Under the pieces are notes generated by a model that saw nothing but the letters and a program-made list of their open reading frames with translations, was not told the origin of the DNA and did not search any database. A stretch of 64,000 bases of DNA, taken from the NCBI GenBank assembly GCA_029582155.1, contig CM055907.1:15093974-15157973 (forward strand), in the 5' to 3' direction. Made by a program: the position numbers and the translations under genes. Source of the stretch: Panopea generosa (lineage: Eukaryota > Mollusca > Bivalvia > Adapedonta > Hiatellidae). Shown one piece after another: positions 1-12,019 of the stretch (position 1 is the first letter of the stretch; the number at the start of each line of letters is the position of its first letter).

Positions 1-420
1 ATCAATATATAATTTCTATATATACTCACTGTATCAGGATATCTATTTGAACAGGTCAAAATAGTACACTGATAAGGGTTTTCCTAACGTCGCCTACGCG
101 TCCAGGTTAGACTAAAATAGATTCACGGCTTACAATTGCACCGCATGCTGTGTCGTATCAAATGTGTGTCGTGAACGACTTTTAGTTGCGATTGGTCCGT
201 TGTGTTGGTTACCTATATTCCTGAATTTGGTTTATTTTTAGAAAGAGTTCGATTGACGAGGTGAAGGTCGTCAGGCAGTATGTATGTGACATTTATTTTT
301 CGAATAGAAATTTCGCTATGATTACAATATCGTTTTGTCTTGTTTTTGGTTACATTTTGATGGATCTGAAATTCCATATCATTCGTATATCATTTTTCTT
401 GGCATACTGCTTTTAAATAA
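1..420. repeat. Dispersed repeat P, copy 1
   Basis: The order of short blocks (CGTCCAGGTTA..., a T-rich stretch, GAAAGAGT..., AGGTGAAGGTC, then TAGAxATTTCG) recurs at 10560-10960 and 40850-41090 at clearly diverged identity. No ORF or terminal structure is visible. It is non-coding, probably an old transposon remnant. Confidence 0.5.
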
Positions 421-516
421 TTCATATTGTGAAGTAAAACATATAGCAGCACCGCCTGACGTGAAAAAAATATGAGCAGTACAAAACTAACGTGGTACGT
501 TCATACCGACAAGGAC

Positions 517-985
517 TTATATAGAGAGATGCACGTTTTCTATCCTTCTATATAGTTCTTGGTAGACCAGTGCAAGTTTCCTATCCTCAAGTTCTATGTA
601 AGTCCTTGGTAGACCGAGGCAAGTTTCCTTTCCTTCTGTATAGTCCTCGGGTGACCAATGCACGTTTCCTATCCTTCTATATAGTTCTTGGTAGACCAAT
701 GCAAGTTTCCTATCCTTCTATAGTTAAAATTTATTCATTCTACTTCGATTGTGAAACAAGTTCTTACAACTTATACAAATCACGCTCGAAGTCTTCCTGG
801 GTAGAACCAGTACAAAGCATATGCGGAAAAGGTGTCTTGCTCAAGGACACCACACATAGCCATGGCGGAGGATCGAACACACGACCCTCCGATCATGGGT
901 TCGGTGTTCTACCACTAGACCACGCGCTCCACATATGTTAGTCCTTAGTAGACCGAGGTAAGTTTCCTTTCCATCTGTATAGTCC
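517..985. repeat. Imperfect ~40-bp minisatellite interrupted by a SINE
   Basis: Units of the form TAGTTCTTGGTAGACCAATG, CAAGTTTCCTATCCTTC repeat about five times at 517-725 and resume for about one unit at 940-985. Between them lies the minus-strand SINE B copy (733-932). On its right the array runs directly into the 76-bp satellite. The short ORFs in this stretch are products of the repeats. Confidence 0.75.
733..932 (-). mobile_element. tRNA-derived SINE, family B, copy 1
   Basis: Read on the minus strand it has a tRNA-like head with A-box-like GTGGTCTAGTGGTAGAACAC and B-box-like GTTCGATCCTCC. Next come GTCCTTGAGCAAGACACC, the core TACTGGTTCTACCCAGGAAG, and a tail ending near AACTTGTTTCACAATCGAAG. 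A second copy is at 29747-29934 (+), with fragments at 40628-40692 (+) and 61767-61834 (-). Confidence 0.85.
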
Positions 986-1975
986 AGTAGAACCAGTATT
1001 AAGCAATTGCACGGAATCAAGTTATGTACAACTTAGACAAATCACGTTCGAATTCTTCCACGGTAGAACCAGTACTAAGCAAATGCGAGTAATCAAGCTG
1101 TGTACAACTTAGACAAATCACGTTCGAAGTCTTCCACGGTAGAACCAGTACTAAGCATATGCGAGTAATCAAGCTATGTACAACTTAGACAAATTACGTT
1201 CGAAATCTTCCACGGTAGAACCAGTATTAAGCAAATGCGCGGAATCAAGTTATGTACAACTTAGACGAATCACGTTCGGAGTCTTCAAGGGTACCAGTAC
1301 TAAGCATATGCGCGGAATCAAGCTTTGCACACCTTAGACAAATCACGTTCGAAGTCTTCCACGGTAGAACCAGTACTAAGCATATGCGTGTAATCAAGTT
1401 ATGTACAACTTAGACAAATTACGTTCGAAGTCTTCCACGGTAGAACCAGTACTAAGCATATGCGTGTAATCAAGTTATGTACAACTTAGACAAATCACGT
1501 TCGAAGTCTTCCACGGTAGAACCAGTACTAAGCATATGCGTGTAATCGAGTTATGTACAACTTAGACTAATCACGTTCGAAGTCTTCCACGGTAGAACCA
1601 GTACTAAGCAAATGCGCGGAATCAAGTCATGTACAACCTAGACTAATCACGTTTGAAGTCTTCCACGGTAGAACCAGTACTTAGCAAATGCGCGGAATCA
1701 AGTCATGTACAACATAGACAAATCACGCTCGAAATCTTCCATGGTCGAACCAGTACTAAGCATATGCGAGGAATCGAGTCATGTACAACTTAGACAAATC
1801 ACGTTCGAAGTCTTCCACGGTAGAACCAGTACTAAGCATATGCGAGGATTCAAGTCATGTACAACTTAGACAAATCACGTTCGAAGTCTTCCACGATAGA
1901 ACCAGTACCAAGCATATATGCGGAATCAAATCATGTACAACTTATACAAATCACGTTCGAAGTCTTCCACGGTAG
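985..1975. repeat. 76-bp satellite, 13 monomers, matching SINE B tail
   Basis: The marker GTAGAACC recurs at 987, 1063, 1139, 1215, then 1364, 1440, 1516, 1592, 1668, 1744, 1820, 1896 and 1972. That is a strict 76-bp step except for a 3-bp loss in the monomer near 1291. The monomer matches the tail/core segment of the neighbouring family B SINE at most positions. Monomers differ at scattered sites (for example AGCATATGCG versus AGCAAATGCG). No coding signal. Confidence 0.95.
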
Positions 1976-2571
1976 TGTTATGCCGCACATATTCAGTAAA
2001 TATTGTGTCGGCATTTTATAGTAATATATTTTCTTTGACATTCGAAGATTTAAAGTAATTTTCGTGTAATACATTTTTAGCGCTTTGATTTATTTGATAT
2101 TTGAAAATAGATTGCACAAAATGGTATTAAATAACTAACAATCAAAGCATAGTAGATTGAAACTAAGAAAATACAATTCAAGACTGAATAGGATTAAATA
2201 TATCTAGAAAATAAGTTTGCAATGTTCATAGTTCATGAATGTGACAAAATATATCATTCTTTAAATAATTACAAGAGACAGCGGATTTTGTATGACAGGT
2301 GTCGCTTTGTTGCATAATATATAGTACATCAAGGGCTTTCGATTTTAGCACCTTTTGTCATAACAATGATTGGTATTTAAAATAATCAATATTTTATCAG
2401 ACAATTTGATTAGTAAAAATATATGTTATATAATGTTCTATATAATGTTATATGTATACATATGTCCTTCGATATGATACTGGTGACAGTTTACGATTAA
2501 TAGATAATGTTTTAGTAACATTGATATCTAATCATTAATTATTAAGAGGGCCTAACATGAGTCTGCATTCA

Positions 2572-3041
2572 GTATTGAACCCGTGTGGTTCCCGGTAAGA
2601 ATAGAACCACTGTCAGTCTCTGCAGAGGGGTAGGAATCCGAATGAGCGGCGTGTTTATTTTATCATTTTTGTCATATTCATTATAGTGGTTAAATTTCAA
2701 ACCCCTGTGTGATTTCTGGGAACCATGCGTGATGGTAAGAATAGGATCATTGTGGCCCATGCATGTCGTAAGAAGCGACAATTTGAGTTGCTGAAACTCT
2801 GCAGTTTTGCAGGTATCAAGGTTCTAGGTTCATTCTGCATATTCATTTGTTGATATGATTTTTTAATATGTATGTTTTTGTTGTTTGTTTTTTTTTTTTT
2901 TTTTTTTACATGTAGAGAGGACCTGGAATATTCCTTCCTGTTGGCGTTGAATAACATACAATTTGTTGGAACGCTGTAAAACCCCATTCATTCATTCATT
3001 CATTCATTCATTCATTCATTCATTCATTCATTCATTCATTA
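2572..3041 (+). mobile_element. Non-coding dispersed repeat C with (ATTC)n tail, copy 1
   Basis: Blocks CTGCAGAGGGGTAGGAATCC, CATGCATGTCGTAAGAAGCG, CATATTCATTTGTTGAT and CTTCCTTCCTGTTGG are shared with 7126-7535 in the same order. Both copies end GTAAAACCCC followed by CATTCATT. Here the tail has grown into a (TTCA)n microsatellite (about 2986-3041). A poly-T run lies at about 2888-2908. The simple 3' tail suggests retrotransposition by a LINE partner, but no ORF is present. Confidence 0.75.
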
Positions 3042-4215
3042 TTGAATTTATTAAACGAGTTGGCAAATATAGACTATGCGAGGCTCTGTCGAACATCATA
3101 TTATATTTGCCATCGAGCTTAAGAAATTCAATAGTAGATAAACAAGAATGTAAGATTCTTTTTATCATATAATTCAGGAAAATGGTACATTTAACATTTA
3201 TTTAACAAATCACTTCTATACTGAAGAGCGAGAATAAATCGGGTATATTAATTTCCGTCAGTATTCGTATAACGTAACGTCTCAAAATAACGTTATTTTA
3301 CGATGACAAAACGACGTCATTTATAGGTGTAAACCCACCATTGATTTTTGTTCTTTATCCTATAGTAAATAATAAAAGTTTGAAGGCTTGTCATTCATAG
3401 AGAAACCCAAATGAAAGAAGTGAAACCTACATTTTACTGTTTGTCAACCTCTCCAATATCAAAATTTGATGAGAAAAGTAGGGGTCATGTGCTATATAAG
3501 AGATTTTTTTCTGCTTCTGCTCAGTGTGTACACTGTTGACAAAGAGAAAGTAGACTTCCGAAATCATGTATTCATACCCCAATTTCCAAGCATCATTTTT
3601 TTTATCTAAATTCACAATTCAAGCATGACAATACTATCAAAATGTTCAAAATACATTAATAATGCCATTCAAATAAAAAAATGAGCATTAAAATTTGGAA
3701 AATGCATTTTAAAAGAAGAAGAAATGAGGATTATTTATAACCGCCATTATGCGACAACCCCACGGAAACACTTCCTTTTTGCAATGGTGGTACTATGCCT
3801 TATATATTCGGCCAAGTTGTAAAATATTTCGGAATTTTACCTCAATCGAAACATCGCTCAGTCATTTACGCCTACGTGCGTTTTACGTTTTACGGAGGCG
3901 TAAATGGCTGAGCGATGTACATTAAAGAGCCGAATTGTACGAAAAACACCGAACGATGAATCGGAAGTAATATTACACTAAATTATTAACAAAATATGTC
4001 ATCGGTTTATTACACTCATGCACAGTAAAATATGTAATAAACCATTAATTAATACTCAATAATTGTAAAAGATAATAAAAAATCCCCGAAATGGCCATTG
4101 ATTGCAGAGACGTGTAAAACAGTATTTTTAAGAACCAAACTTTTCCAATTTAAGATCACTAAAAAAATCGTATAACAATGACCATCCCTAACATCTCGAT
4201 ATCTAAACACGTCAG
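3042..4215. other. No gene seen; AT-rich spacer with one strong hairpin
   Basis: There are no recognisable coding segments here. The main structure is the inverted repeat at 3851-3918, listed separately. Short ORFs are uninformative. Confidence 0.5.
3851..3918. repeat. 23-bp inverted repeat (hairpin)
   Basis: The left arm at 3851-3873 (ACATCGCTCAGTCATTTACG, then CCT) is complementary to 3896-3918 with one mismatch. The 22-bp loop is rich in ACGT/ACGTTTT and itself contains repeated TTTTACG. It may be the centre of a palindromic MITE. Confidence 0.85.
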
Positions 4216-4494
4216 ACCGCGGCGTGGTTGAGCGTCCGCCTCGCATGCGGAAGGTCGTGGGTTCAATCCCCGACCGGGTCATACCAAAGATTTTAAAAAT
4301 GGTACTAGAAGTTTCCTCGCTTGACCCTCAGCATTTAGAGGAGAGTTCTAGGTCTGGTCGGCCTGGTGTCAGTATAATGTGACTAGGTGGGGTATCATAC
4401 CATGTGTCTGCGGCATGATACTCCATTGTGTCAGAGCTTAGAATACTGTCTCAAGTAGACACCGTCTCGATATGACTGAAAAATAGTTGAACAT
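4216..4494 (+). mobile_element. tRNA-derived SINE, family A, copy 1
   Basis: The head has tRNA-like boxes (GGCGTGGTTGAGCGTCCGCC and GGTTCAATCC). The body contains TGGTACTAGAAG, CAGTATAATGTGAC and ATACCATGTGTCTGCGGCAT. The end reads TCTCAAGTAGACACCGTC, then GATATGACTGAAAAAT. Nine copies or fragments of this family were found in the window. Confidence 0.9.
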
Positions 4495-6951
4495 TTTTGA
4501 AGTACTTGTGATAACAAAATGTGTATACTGCAACTAAAAAATCAAGGAACGTACTTAGATTTTTACTTAAACATGCAATATTTTGAATTCAATATAATTT
4601 TGCGTGTTTAGAATATTGTTAATTAGCTAAGGTAACATACACCTGATATTTTTGTGTAAAAGTGATCAGTTGCCTGTGGAATTTGCTTAATTATTAATTC
4701 TTCGCATGCTATATTACCAACATTTAGTAGAGAGATGGAAGTTTTATACCATTCTTTGTAAGTCATTGATATAAGTAAACACTTTAAAAAAATGCACATA
4801 CTTTTTTTTTGAAACTTTAATATCCTACTAAAAAAAACTGTTTTTGTCACGCTGTTCATCAAATAAGAAAACAAAAATTTGAGATTCGATGCTTTTCCAT
4901 CATTTACAAGAGTTACGACCCTTTCCAAAATACAAATGAAAGGAAGGGTCTGCAAGCGTGAAACTAGGGTAATCTAATACCATTTATTTTTAATTGTTAG
5001 AAATAGTGCCAAATGAAAAAAAATCTCAAAATTGTCGCGTGCCCCTTTTAGGTGCCATTGGCGGATCCAGGGGTTGACAGTTAAATTGAATGAAATCCTG
5101 CACCAGGTTCTGAATACGTTCTCGAAAAGCTTGCACAGCAGGCCAGTGTCTACATATTATCCGTAAAACGATAAATGACTCGTAAAAATAGCATTTCTCA
5201 GCTTGTCTAGCGCTTTTAAAAGTGGAGTCATACCCTTTTGGAACTCCAGTCCGGACCGACAACTGTAACGTATGTTTCCAAATTACTGTACATAAAGGGT
5301 GAGCCCATATTCGCGATCCGCCCAACACTAATTAAGTACACTAACGACAGTGATTGAATGGTGGTTTGCAGCTGTGTCTGGGTGGGTTAATAAACGCTGC
5401 ACATTGCTCAAAACGCCCACCATTATCGGCTAAAACTTCCCACGGAGAGCCTCGATTCAGAAGTTATAGTTGTTTTCAACAGAGTACAATGTATAGTCTG
5501 TTTCAAGTATAAGATTCGGTATGCGCCTAAGCATGTGACTTCACATTGTGAACCATTCTGGCGATGTGATTGGCTAAATTTCAGCATTAATATAGAAATA
5601 CGTCACTTGAACTTTGGCTTCGATAGCGTACACATTTAGAAATGCTGTACTTGTCGATCAATATTTAGCGTGTGTCGTTATGTTTCTCTCCACGATAAAA
5701 CGAAAGAAAGAGGCGCCAATTGGGGCTCGGTATTTCTTCGAGATAATGTTAAGATGGAGTTTTAAATAATTTGTTCTATGTTCTGTTATAACAGAATGCG
5801 TAGTTTGTTTGCTACGTTAGCATTACACGCTTTAGACGATATATTCATGCAGATACGTAAAAACAACACAATCTATCTCAAATATATTACGTGTTTAAAT
5901 TCATACACCTGCAAGATTTCTACGCACTCTACCAACGCCTGCTTCAAAATAAAAAGAACCCGGAAAAATAAGCAATAAGATTGGTGACCCAGTTCAACGA
6001 CAATCCTGTCGGTTTCCCAGTATGCGTGGCGCTCTATATAGCCTGTTTCAAAAAAATTGTGCCAGCCGGACGCGTTACCTTTGGAAGGTCCCCCGTGTTA
6101 TAGTTCGTTTCAAAGAGACTTTTCACAGTGTTGGATGAAGAACGCGATGTTTAAGTCGGTACGTTATTTGTAGTCTCGCCTTACTTGAGTGCTGACTATA
6201 AGATAGTGGAATTATAAATCATAGATCTTATTTGTGAAGGATATAAAATACCATGTGATAAAACTGTATAAAACTCGATCCAACGTGTGAGTTGTGCGGG
6301 TATGAAAGGGAAGATGCCAAACCATGTTATGCAATATCTTTATTTTCGAAATTAACTTCTTTTTTCGTGCCTCATGGTAACTTGATCCTCTTAGTGTTAA
6401 TTAAACCAGTATTGCATGGCAAACAATACGCTTACAGAACACGATAATGTTACTTTATTGTATCATGTTTATAATTTAATTAAGGACACCAAACGATTTG
6501 CGTATTAATGCGTAGTTTGTTATACGCATATGGACAATTGCTTAGCTTTGAACCCTTTCGTCGGTCGTACCCCACTCCCAAATATTTTATTATTACTCCG
6601 ACGTTACTTTCATCAAAATTTTGTTACAAAGATAAATTTAATAACTTCATATATGTTAAATGCATTGTATGGTATTGGTCGATATTTGTATATGGATATT
6701 TAGTCGGGAATTGTCTAATTAAATGTTGTTCGAACTTGGGTCCGACAAAGCAATATACAATATACAAAGCAACAAAATATATTGTATATAACTAAACTAT
6801 AAAACTGTATGGAAGGACATAGACTTACATAGAAAAAAACAGTTGTGCGTCATAAATACGAATTACAAATATTACAACTTTTGTATTCCGCATTATGTCG
6901 CTTTTCTGCAATCTCTTGATTTCCGATCCCATCGTGGTATGAGTTCATGAA
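4495..6951. other. No gene seen (4495-6951)
   Basis: This is unique-looking AT-rich DNA with only short ORFs. None resembles a known protein, and no frame shows splice-flanked conserved coding. A CCAAT-like GATTGGCTAA (5569) and AGATGGAG (5752) occur, but too little supports a promoter call. Confidence 0.4.
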
Positions 6952-7125
6952 ACGGGGCGGTAGTGTAGTGGATAGAGTGTTGGCCACTCACGCCAGAGGT
7001 TGACCCATCTAAAACAAAAACACTCAGTACTGGTTCTACCCAGGAAGCTGACTACGCCTATAGAGCGGTTCGTGTAATGTGAAGCTTTGAGCCTTTGTCA
7101 ATCAAGCTTAAATAACTGAATTGAT
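6952..7125 (+). mobile_element. tRNA-derived SINE, family F, copy 1
   Basis: The A-box-like GGTAGTGTAGTGGATAGAGT is followed by a degraded B box and then ACTCAGTACTGGTTCTACCC, AGGAAG. That core is shared with family B despite a different head. Repeat C copy 2 follows immediately. Confidence 0.7.
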
Positions 7126-7535
7126 TGGAATTTCAGCTAAAAATAGAATCACTGTCAATCTCTGCAGAGGGGTAGGAATCCTCCGAATGGGTGTCATGTT
7201 CATTTTATCACTTTTTGCAATGTTCTTTAGGTTGCTTCATTACCAACCCCTGTGTGGTTCCAGGGAGCCATATGAGAGATGGCAAGAGTAGGGTCACTGT
7301 GGCTCATGCATGTCGTAGGAAGCGACAATTACAGTAATACGATAGAATTTGCTGAAACTCTGTAGTTCTGACAAGTATCAAGGTTCTAAGTTCATTCCGC
7401 ATATTCATTTGTTGATGCTTTTTTTAATCTGTTGTTTTTGTAAATGCAGAGTGAACATGGAATCTTCCTTCCTGTTGGTGTCAAATAACCTATCCTGTGT
7501 TGGTACGCCGTAAAACCCCACTCATTCATTGATTG
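7126..7535 (+). mobile_element. Dispersed repeat C, copy 2
   Basis: It is collinear with 2572-3041 (CTGCAGAGGGGTAGGAATCC, CATGCATGTCGTAGGAAGCG, CTTCCTTCCTGTTGG) and ends GTAAAACCCCACTCATTCAT. This gives a second independent copy with the same 3' end, as expected for a transposable element. Confidence 0.75.
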
Positions 7536-8340
7536 GAATTAAATGAGGCGAATATTCTCTTCCTTGGATCGCGGGGGACACAAGGCGGACAATAAGAAAG
7601 TCGTATGCTGTCTCTATGTCAGTATTAAGCAAACTAAACCCCCACAACCTGACGGATGCATCTTAGATACACGGGGTTGGCGTGTGGCGGGTCCGGACCT
7701 TCCTAGTATTCCCGAAATATTACTAAATGACGATAATCCAGCCGCGAAACACAATCGAATTTAAAATTTCTTAAAATTGGTGGATCCCACCCGAGCAAAA
7801 ATGTTGGACCCGACTCAATTGACCATGAAGCAATTGTGTTACCTTGTATGGATAACTGAACATTTTGGTTGACTCCTTTTTTGCCTAAAACTTCTCGTCT
7901 CTGAATATTGTCTTGGCCAGTCTCCAAAGCCTTATTGTCAGTAAAACATATACCATTCCTCACCCTCGTTACTACTGTCCGTTCACCATCGTCTGTCTCC
8001 AGTCACTGAGAAATGCTCCTGTCTAGGGGTTTGTGGAGCAATTTTTCGTGATTAGTTTTGTCATATGTCTGGTAAAACTCCAACAAAATACCGTCAGCTT
8101 GCCTATAGTCATTGCAGCTACATGTATTTGCCAAACCATCTTTTAGTAGCGTTGATTGTTTCTCTCTAAAGTCATTTTACATGGTGTTAAGTACATTACA
8201 AGTATTTCCGTTCAGGTGCTTGACGTCGGGTGCTGAACTACAGCGTTACGAAACACCTATTTCCACCCCTAATCCACATTTATGAACATGAACCAATAAG
8301 GCTGAAAGTTACGGTGTTCTCAAGCGCCTTTTAAATATAA
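7536..8340. other. No gene seen (7536-8340)
   Basis: Short ORFs occur at 7543-7764 (+) and 7703-7963 (-), but neither has a recognisable domain or splice context. I see no repeat structure. Confidence 0.35.
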
Positions 8341-8622
8341 CGCAGCGGTGGTCTAATGGTACAGCGTCCGCCTCGCATGCGAAATGTCGTGGGTTCGATC
8401 CCAGGCCAGAGGTCAAACCAAAGATTTGAAAATGGTTTTAGAAACTAACTTGCTTGGCGCTCAGTATTTAGCGAATAGTTCTAGATCTGGTCGGCCCAGT
8501 GTCAGTATAATGGGACTGGGGGTATCATGTCATGTGTCTGCGGGATGATACGCCAGTGTGGCAGCACTTATAATAATGTCTCAAGTAGACACCGTCGAGA
8601 TATAACTGAATAATTGTTGAAG
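8341..8622 (+). mobile_element. SINE family A, copy 2
   Basis: The head reads GGTGGTCTAATGGTACAGCG with B box GGGTTCGATCCC, among the best-preserved Pol III boxes in the window. The body and tail match copy 1 through CTCAAGTAGACACCGTCGAG and GAATAATTGTTGAAG. Confidence 0.9.
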
Positions 8623-8889
8623 ACGACGACTGATCTGTGGTGCCAAGACATTTTGTCAAACGTGAAGCAAACTTTAACAATTGGCACATAGGAGTAGTAA
8701 GTGATTGGGGGACTGACTAAGCATGGATATGATTGACGAAACCCCGATAAAAAGGCGAAGAGTGCTAGGACAGACAGTGAAGGCACCGCCGTGTCGCCGC
8801 TACAATCTCCCACTTCAGCTATTGGCCAAGACATTCCGGCTTGGAAATTCGGTTGCTTAAAACCGACTAAGAGGCAAATCTCAGTCCAT

Positions 8890-9090
8890 ATATGCTCTGC
8901 GACCCAAGTTTAAACCAATTGATTTAAGCTTGATTGTGAAGAAATCTCAAAGTTTATATGAATTGATTCCGTTTTCTGGGTTCAGTACTGAGTGTTTTAT
9001 TATGAAAGACCATTGGGTCGAGCCAGGGATCGAACCGCGAACTCTAGCTTGAGCAGCCAACACTCTATTTAATGTAATACCGTCCCAACT
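8890..9090 (-). mobile_element. SINE family F, copy 2
   Basis: On the minus strand, a head with GAGTGTTGGCTGCTCAAGC and GGTTCGATCCCTGGC is followed by CACTCAGTACTGAACCCAG. The tail includes AAGCTTAAATCAATTG, as in copy 1. It is diverged but collinear. Confidence 0.65.
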
Positions 9091-9194
9091 AATAAACTCT
9101 TACCTGTTAGCTCAAGTCTTTGATATTAAATCCATAGACAGCTAATCCTTTCAATAAGCTAAAAGCACACTCTTTGGACTACTATAAAAAATAA

Positions 9195-9990
9195 ATGTTT
9201 TAGCTCACATGAACTGAAACACTAACAACTGAGCTTTTGTGATCTACCTGTGGCCGTTTCAAGTTAAATTTTGCTTCAGTCGACATCTTCTCTTAACCCA
9301 CTTGGCCGATTTTCACCACATTTTGGTGTGATACGTCCTATGAAGCTCTCAAGTTTGTTCAAGTCACGATACTGGGGCTTATAAGTTGTTATAAAATACC
9401 AAAAATACAAGTCCTAAAGCTTTAATAATTTGAATGTAGCATCGCCTAATGATATGCTCTCATATTTGTTCAAAACCATGACATTTGGGCCAAAATCGGC
9501 CAACCAAAGGGAGCTTATCAGTTTAAAATGGGACAGTTTAATTTTGAAAATCTTCTACCAATAACCAACGAGCCAAAATTGTTAATAAGTGGTAAAAATG
9601 ATCCCTGCGAGTAGGGTTTTCAAGTTTGTTCAAATAAAGGTACTATGGTGCACTGGGACCCAGTGAATGGGGACTTTTGACTCTTTACATAAGAATAAAG
9701 TTTTAGGAATAAATAATACTAATCATCTTTAGTTTTAAAATATGGTCCAGTCATATCAGGTTAAGATTTTGCTCCTTTAAAAACGTTCAAATGCCCATAA
9801 AAGGCCAACAGCGACCACAAATTGATACAATTGTGAATTTTCAAAAATCTGCTTCTCAAGCACAGATGTGCCAAATATTCATATTTGGTGTGTTCCCTGT
9901 GAATAAGGGATTTGTTTGTTAAAATAAATGTGCCAGGATTGGCTCCCATGATAGGACAACTTTGTCTTTAACATATAAATGCCATGGAAA
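9195..9990 (+). repeat. Old dispersed repeat of the mollusc 'TTTTAGCTCAC' type
   Basis: It starts TTTTAGCTCACATGAACTG with GAGCTTTTGTGAT. It continues with GACATCTTCTCTTAACCCAC, GGCCGATTTTCACCACATTT and repeated CTCAAGTTTGTTCAAG phrases. From memory, similar strings are common in bivalve non-coding DNA. There is no intact ORF. The exact class (possibly Helitron-like or another non-autonomous element) is unresolved. Confidence 0.45.
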
Positions 9991-10559
9991 AAAACAGGAT
10001 CTAGATGATTGAAATCATTCAAAAAAAAAAAGATGAGAAAAAAGAATTCCCTGTTCTATCCCTCATCTTAGTTATAACTTATATGTAACAGTTCTCATCT
10101 GAACTTTATTTTTATTTCTGCAAAAGTATACCCGGTGTTCCATGAATGCATTTGTAATATAAGTTACTATTTTAGATCAAAACATTTTCATCTGCGACTG
10201 TGAACTTTGTTTTTACTCAAAGTCATTGTAACGGAATAAAGATAAGTATCTTTAACATATTTTATCTGACACGAGAACAACTATTGCCTTGCTCGCTGGC
10301 CATGTGGTATTTTATAAAACATTGTCAATTAGCACACGATCCATGGGGTATTACTCATATGGACTCACACGATATAGATATATAATATATAGACATATAT
10401 TAATAGTCACCAGTGATTTAATGTTTATATATCTCTGACAGTCACGACATCTTCCAATATTTAAAGATTTTTTTTAAGAAAATGAAAATTGTTTATTGAA
10501 ATAGCAATATATTCTTAAGAGAATATATTAGAATAACATGCTCATATATACACTCAGAC

Positions 10560-10960
10560 CCCGTATTAACAAAAGGATATATATTCAAACATTCCAAAAT
10601 AATATTTCCTGACTTGGGCTATGCACCTGGGTTAAGACTAAAATAGATTTTCTGCTTCAAATTTCAACATATTTTGTGATGTATTAAACAGAGTCACTTG
10701 ATTTCATTTTGATCCATAAAACAGGTTTACATTTCATCTTAAAGAGTCCGAATGATGATGTGAAGATTATCAAGCAGTATTTCAGAACTGTCTATATAAA
10801 GAATAGAGATTTCGTTTCAAGTTTATAACCACAATTTAAATATCGATTTTGGCACATTTTGGAGGATTTGACATACCAAACTATTTTGATTTTATTTATT
10901 AAAGATAAGATGCTTTTATCCATTTTAAATTAAAATAATTTTATTTTTAAAAACATTTAA
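10560..10960. repeat. Dispersed repeat P, copy 2
   Basis: It is collinear with 25-400: GACTAAAATAGATT, AAAGAGTCCGAATGATGATG, TGAAGATTATCAAGCAGTAT and AATAGAGATTTCG. Identity looks about 65-70% by eye. It ends at a 23-nt poly-C run. Confidence 0.5.
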
Positions 10961-11126
10961 TTCCCCCCCCCCCCCCCCCCCCCCCTGATAAACCTGCATG
11001 TATACAATATGAAAGCCTGTGACCAGGAGTGGTTATATTTATTGGTTTTAATAATTATACTGGTTTTCCAGCAAATTCTGAGGATGAAAATGAGTAAACA
11101 TATACATGTAATTATAAATAAAACAG

Positions 11127-11408
11127 AGCACACTGATCTAATGGTAGAGCACATGCTTTGCACGTGGAAGGTTGTCGGTTCAATCCCAAGTCTAGTCATA
11201 ACAAATACTTGAAAAATGGTGCTAGAAGCTTCCTCACTTGGTGCTCAGCATTTCTACGTCAGGTTGCACAATGCGACTTATTGGGGCATCATACCGTGTG
11301 TATTCGGCATGATACTCTGGTGACACCGCTTAGGATACTGTCACAAGTAGACATTGCAGCGATATGACTGAAAAATTGTTGAAAGCAACGCTAAACACCA
11401 TACAACAA
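11127..11408 (+). mobile_element. SINE family A, copy 3
   Basis: The head reads CTAATGGTAGAGCACATGC with B box GGTTCAATCCC. The body has an internal deletion after GCTCAGCATTT and keeps GATATGACTGAAAAATTGTT. The end reads CGCTAAACACCATACAACAA, the A-family 3' end, which leads to a CAA-type tail. Confidence 0.85.
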
Positions 11409-12019
11409 TATCAGACGAGAGGTGACAATGACAAAGGCTCATCTGTTGAGAGGTAAACATACTTGTGGGAGAAAAAACAACAAAGACTACATGGCTTGAC
11501 GATGATTTATGTTTTCTGTGGCAAAACAATATTAATGACAATCATGAAGATGGTGATGATGATATTAAAGATGACAACGATGTGGACAGATATAGTCAAC
11601 AATGTATTATACATGACATCATTCAAACAATAGTACAGATTATTTACTATCATAATCGTAGGAATATACTTCTATTCCAAAAAGACAGTGAGTTTATTTT
11701 CATCTTTAACAGATCCTCGATACTTATGTATAATGCGCATCCCTTCGCAAAGATCTTAAAGTCTGTAAAAATATGCGCCTTACACATGCGAAGGAATGGT
11801 ACAGAAATGTCAAGTGGGAAATAATTCATAATCATATTTCATTTCATATAGTGGTACCAATTACCAATATGCGACCTTCATCTATGTCCTCACCATACCC
11901 TGAAGCAATTACAATCATATATAGAATATAGGATGAGCACAGATTTTACTTTGAAGTCAGTTTAAGAGAATTATAGAGGCAGGATTTAAAGAACAGTTTA
12001 AACTGGTTTTAGCAGCTAA

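Noticed and set aside
570..941. + strand ORF of 123 codons
   Set aside because: Runs through the minisatellite and the antisense of SINE B; no conserved domain.
985..1975. CRISPR-like regular array
   Set aside because: Monomers are contiguous with no unique spacers and the genome is eukaryotic.
5040..5330. Possible TIR pair TTGGCGGATCCA / (inverse) TTGGGCGGATCGCG
   Set aside because: The match is only about 8-9 bases and falls off at once on either side; no second copy seen.
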